From contig CALGHC010000398.1 in NCBI GenBank assembly GCA_937915965.1, forward strand, positions 1-8,377: a stretch of 8,377 bases of DNA. Reading direction: 5' to 3'. The notes beneath the pieces are model-generated. The model did not search any database, had not been told where the DNA came from, and worked only from the letters and a program-made list of their open reading frames with translations. Shown piece by piece: positions 6,276-8,377 of the stretch; the first letter of the stretch is position 1, and every line of letters starts with the position of its first letter. The position numbers and the translations under genes were made by a program. Source of the stretch: an uncultured Myxococcales bacterium. GTDB lineage: Bacteria; Myxococcota_A; UBA9042.

Positions 6276-7772
6276 ATGGCCGCCTCCCCCGACCTCCTCG
6301 CCCTCCAAGCCGCGGCGATACAGTTCGACGACGCTGGCACATCCCGCTCGCTTGTCGCGGCGCGGGTCGACGGCTGGGGCATGTCGTCGCATGCGGTCGT
6401 CCGCCTCGCCCGGCCCCGATCGGTCGCGGGCGTGCAGGCGGTCTTCGAGTTGGCCGCGACCCACGGCTGGACGGTCGGGCTGCGCGGCGCCGGCCGCAGC
6501 TATGGCGACGCCGCCCTCAACGAGGCCGGGATCGTGTTGGACTTCTGCGACTTCGCGACGGTGCAGTGGTGGGAACCAACCACAGGCCACATTGTCGTCG
6601 ACCCCGGCGTGACCATCGGCCAGGTGTGGCAGCACGTCGTCGGTGACGGCTGGTGGCCACCGGTCGTCTCGGGCACGATGTTTCCGACCGTCGCCGGCGC
6701 CGCCGCGATGAACATCCACGGCAAGAACAACTACAAGGCTGGCCCAATCGGCGACTGGATCGAGCGATTTCGTCTGGTCACGCCGGTTGGCGAGATCGTC
6801 GACTGCTCGCGTGACGACAACGCCGACCTCTTTCACGCCGCGATCTCGGGCTTCGGCATGCTCGGGGTGATGGTCGATATCGAGCTGAGGCTCAAGCCGG
6901 TCGGCTCGGGTCGCGTCGAGGTCGAACCCGCCTGGGCGCCCAACCTCGCGGCCATGTTCGAACGATTCGAGGCCTACATCGGTGACCCGGCAACGGCCGC
7001 TGACTACTGCGTGGGCTGGATCGACGCCTTTGGCAGCGGCCGGTCCCTGGGCCGAGGCCAGATTCACGCCGCCTGGGCCTTGTCGGCAGATCAGGATCCC
7101 GAGGGGCGGGTGCTGCTCGATGCCGCCGCCCAGGCGCTGCCCGACCGCCTCTTTGGCCTCATCCCCAAGGTGTGGATGTGGCGGTTGATCAAGCCGTTCT
7201 CGACGCCCCTGGGGATGCGCGCGATCAACCTCGCCAAGGTCCTTGCCAGCCGTTTCGGGCCCAAAGGCCGCTACCGACAAAGCCACGCGGGCTTCCACTT
7301 CCTGCTCGACTACGTCCCAGATTGGAAACGCATCTACGAGCCAGGCGGGCTGATCCAGTTCCAGAGCTTCGTGCCGAAAGAGACCGCCCTGGCGACCTTC
7401 GAGCGCTTGCTGCGCATGCAACAGGAGCGCGGCCTGGTGAACTGGCTGAGCGTGATCAAGCGCCATCGCCCTGATTCATTCCTGCTCACCCACGCGCTTG
7501 ACGGCTGGTCACTGGCGCAGGACTTCGCGATCACCGACCGCAACCGGGTGGCAGTGTGGCAGCTGTGCCAGGACATGGCGGCCATCGTCGTCGACGCCGG
7601 CGGGCGCTTCTATCCAGCGAAAGACTCGACCTTGTCACCGGCGCACTGGCGAGCCAGCCACGGCGACGAGCGCCTCGACGCGTTCGTCGCCCTGAAGGCA
7701 CGGGTCGACCCGGACGCGCGCATGCAGACGAATCTCTCCCGGCGGCTGTTTCGGTCGGGCACCGCGGACTGA
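6276..7772 (+). CDS. FAD-dependent oxidoreductase, DprE1-like (polyprenyl-phospho-ribose 2'-oxidase)
   Basis: 498 residues; mycobacterial DprE1 is about 461. DprE1 oxidises the 2'-hydroxyl of decaprenylphosphoryl-ribose using FAD, first half of the epimerisation. PCMH-type FAD domain about 40-210: GLRGAGRSYGD (68-78), VDPGVTIGQVW (108-118), VSGTMFPTVAGAAAMNIHGK (131-150, with His148 and Lys150) and GFGMLGVMVDIEL (192-204). The C-terminal substrate domain contains PGGLIQFQSFVP (356-367, with Gln361 and Gln363) and GGRFYPAKDS (442-451, Lys449). By my remembered alignment with M. tuberculosis DprE1, Lys449 equals Lys418, Ala414 (GWSLAQDF, 410-417) replaces Cys387, and His341 replaces Tyr314. A Trp-rich stretch near 298-310 could contact the membrane. 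GAGG lies 7 bases before the ATG. It shares an operon with the DprE2-like gene. The alternative is a sugar-alcohol oxidase of the same superfamily, less likely given the partner. Confidence 0.86.
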   Translation: MAASPDLLALQAAAIQFDDAGTSRSLVAARVDGWGMSSHAVVRLARPRSVAGVQAVFELAATHGWTVGLRGAGRSYGDAALNEAGIVLDFCDFATVQWWEPTTGHIVVDPGVTIGQVWQHVVGDGWWPPVVSGTMFPTVAGAAAMNIHGKNNYKAGPIGDWIERFRLVTPVGEIVDCSRDDNADLFHAAISGFGMLGVMVDIELRLKPVGSGRVEVEPAWAPNLAAMFERFEAYIGDPATAADYCVGWIDAFGSGRSLGRGQIHAAWALSADQDPEGRVLLDAAAQALPDRLFGLIPKVWMWRLIKPFSTPLGMRAINLAKVLASRFGPKGRYRQSHAGFHFLLDYVPDWKRIYEPGGLIQFQSFVPKETALATFERLLRMQQERGLVNWLSVIKRHRPDSFLLTHALDGWSLAQDFAITDRNRVAVWQLCQDMAAIVVDAGGRFYPAKDSTLSPAHWRASHGDERLDAFVALKARVDPDARMQTNLSRRLFRSGTAD

Positions 7773-7795
7773 CGGGGCCACAGGACGCCAATCCA

Positions 7796-7805
7796 CACAA
7801 TTGTG
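7796..7805. other. Short palindrome CACAATTGTG
   Basis: A perfect 10-base palindrome 24 bases after the dprE1-like stop, in the 141-base gap before the next lipoprotein gene. It could be half of an operator. No T tract follows, so it is not a terminator. Short enough to be chance. Confidence 0.25.
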
Positions 7806-7818
7806 CACGCCTCAGGAT

Positions 7819-7848
7819 TCGACGAGGGCGACAGCGGATCGCTAGACT
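7819..7848 (+). promoter_or_regulatory. Candidate promoter for the repeat lipoprotein
   Basis: TCGACG (7819-7824, four of six matches to TTGACA), 18-base spacer, TAGACT (7843-7848, four of six matches to TATAAT). Transcription would start near 7855 with a leader of about 59 bases. Weak but well placed. Confidence 0.33.
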
Positions 7849-7904
7849 GCCCCGGCTGCCGCGCGGCGAGACACCGTCCGCGCGTCGAACGCCGGCGACC
7901 CCTT

Positions 7905-7909
7905 GGAGG
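7905..7909 (+). promoter_or_regulatory. Ribosome binding site of the repeat lipoprotein
   Basis: GGAGG 4 bases before the ATG at 7914. Close but usable spacing; it supports this start, which also gives a complete signal peptide. Confidence 0.7.
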
Positions 7910-7913
7910 CGAA

Positions 7914-8377
7914 ATGACCAGGCCCGCAACCGCACGCGACCATGACTCCGCCCTGCCGATCCTGCCAGACCTGCCAGCCATGGCGGTCATGGCAGCCCTT
8001 GCGGCGGTCTCCGTGTTTCTTGTTGCTTGTGGCGACGACGCCGGCGTGACCGGCCCCGGCATGGTCTCGTCGGCCGCTGACGTCGACGCGGCTGGCGGCG
8101 ACGCCATCGACGAGCCGGACGGGGCGACGCCGACAGACGACGTCCTCGCAATAGACGCTGGCGGCTCGGACACGGCCGGCTCAGACGCGGAGGAATCCGA
8201 CGCCGAGCAGTCCGATGCGAGCGAATCCGATGCAACTGAACCCGATGCCACAGATTCGGACGCCACAGACCCGGACGCCACAGACCCGGACGCCACAGAC
8301 CCGGACGCCACAGGCCCGGACGCGGACGCCACAGGCCCGGACGCCACAGACCCGGACGCCACAGACCCGGACGCCAC
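7914..8377 (+). CDS. Lipoprotein with acidic pentapeptide-repeat N-terminal region, 3' end outside window
   Basis: The first 154 residues of a secreted lipoprotein. A long N-terminal region (1-21) precedes a hydrophobic core (about 22-36) and lipobox LVAC, giving probable lipidated Cys39 followed by Gly-Asp-Asp. The mature chain is low-complexity and strongly acidic. From about residue 91 it becomes a pentapeptide repeat: DAEES, DAEQS, DASES, DATEP, DATDS, then mostly DATDP or DATGP to the edge. Such Asp-rich, Pro-punctuated stretches after a lipobox commonly act as spacers holding a folded domain away from the outer membrane in myxobacteria-like organisms; calcium binding is possible but not shown. 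The functional domain, if any, is beyond the window. Its own candidate promoter and a 141-base gap suggest it is separate from the dprE-like operon. Confidence 0.85.
   Translation, partial: MTRPATARDHDSALPILPDLPAMAVMAALAAVSVFLVACGDDAGVTGPGMVSSAADVDAAGGDAIDEPDGATPTDDVLAIDAGGSDTAGSDAEESDAEQSDASESDATEPDATDSDATDPDATDPDATDPDATGPDADATGPDATDPDATDPDA
8184..8377 (+). repeat. 15-base tandem coding repeat (minisatellite), continues past window
   Basis: Thirteen in-frame 15-base units, the last incomplete. The first four (8184-8243) are degenerate; from 8244 most read GACGCCACAGACCCG or the one-base variant with GGC. A 6-base GACGCG insertion sits at 8319-8324. All length changes are multiples of three, so the frame is kept. 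Confidence 0.95.

Noticed and set aside
6216..7466. 416-residue minus-strand open frame
   Set aside because: Antisense shadow of the DprE1-like gene, rich in His, Asp and Arg as expected from reversed GC-rich codons.
7610..8377. 255-residue minus-strand frame with Ser-Gly-Ser-Val-Ala repeats
   Set aside because: It is the reverse reading of the 15-base repeat and of the DprE1-like gene end. The plus-strand frame has a ribosome binding site, signal peptide and lipobox, so the repeats belong there.

Overview
The window is GC-rich bacterial chromosome with strong third-position GC, which makes long antisense reading frames appear opposite every real gene. Two features point to a Gram-negative, myxobacterium-like or Bradymonadales-like organism: two lipoproteins with clear lipoboxes, and a lipoprotein with an acidic Asp-Ala-Thr-Asp-Pro repeat tail of a kind common in those groups. 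This placement is inference; no rRNA or other phylogenetic marker is present.

Left block, minus strand (1-5033), read right to left: a 352-residue lipoprotein resembling a beta-propeller (3975-5033), a 92-base gap, malic enzyme MaeB fused to a phosphotransacetylase-like domain (1633-3882), an 8-base gap, then a superfamily 2 DEAD/DEAH-type helicase (1-1624) that runs off the left edge. MaeB and the helicase are almost certainly co-transcribed. The lipoprotein could head the same transcript, since I see no convincing terminator or promoter in the 92-base gap.

Centre (5034-5501): a 468-base divergent intergenic region. It holds a candidate sigma70-like promoter for the leftward lipoprotein, an AT-richer island with a perfect 20-base palindrome and two tandem copies of an 18-base repeat, and a good candidate promoter for the rightward genes.

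Right block, plus strand (5502-7772): a short-chain dehydrogenase and an FAD-dependent oxidoreductase 30 bases apart. They match the two subunits of decaprenylphosphoryl-ribose 2'-epimerase (DprE2 and DprE1), which turns polyprenyl-phospho-ribose into polyprenyl-phospho-arabinose by oxidation then reduction. In mycobacteria this supplies arabinose for cell-wall arabinan. Here the pair suggests an arabinofuranose donor pathway in a non-actinobacterium. The DprE1-like protein has Ala where the mycobacterial enzyme has the cysteine attacked by benzothiazinones.

Right edge (7914-8377): the start of a lipoprotein whose mature N-terminus becomes a tandem pentapeptide repeat, degenerate at its start and nearly identical unit to unit toward the window edge. 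The gene is cut by the window.

I do not see a defence system, CRISPR array, transposase, tRNA or rRNA. The most notable system is the DprE1/DprE2 pair, a known pathway in an apparently unusual host, rather than something wholly new.
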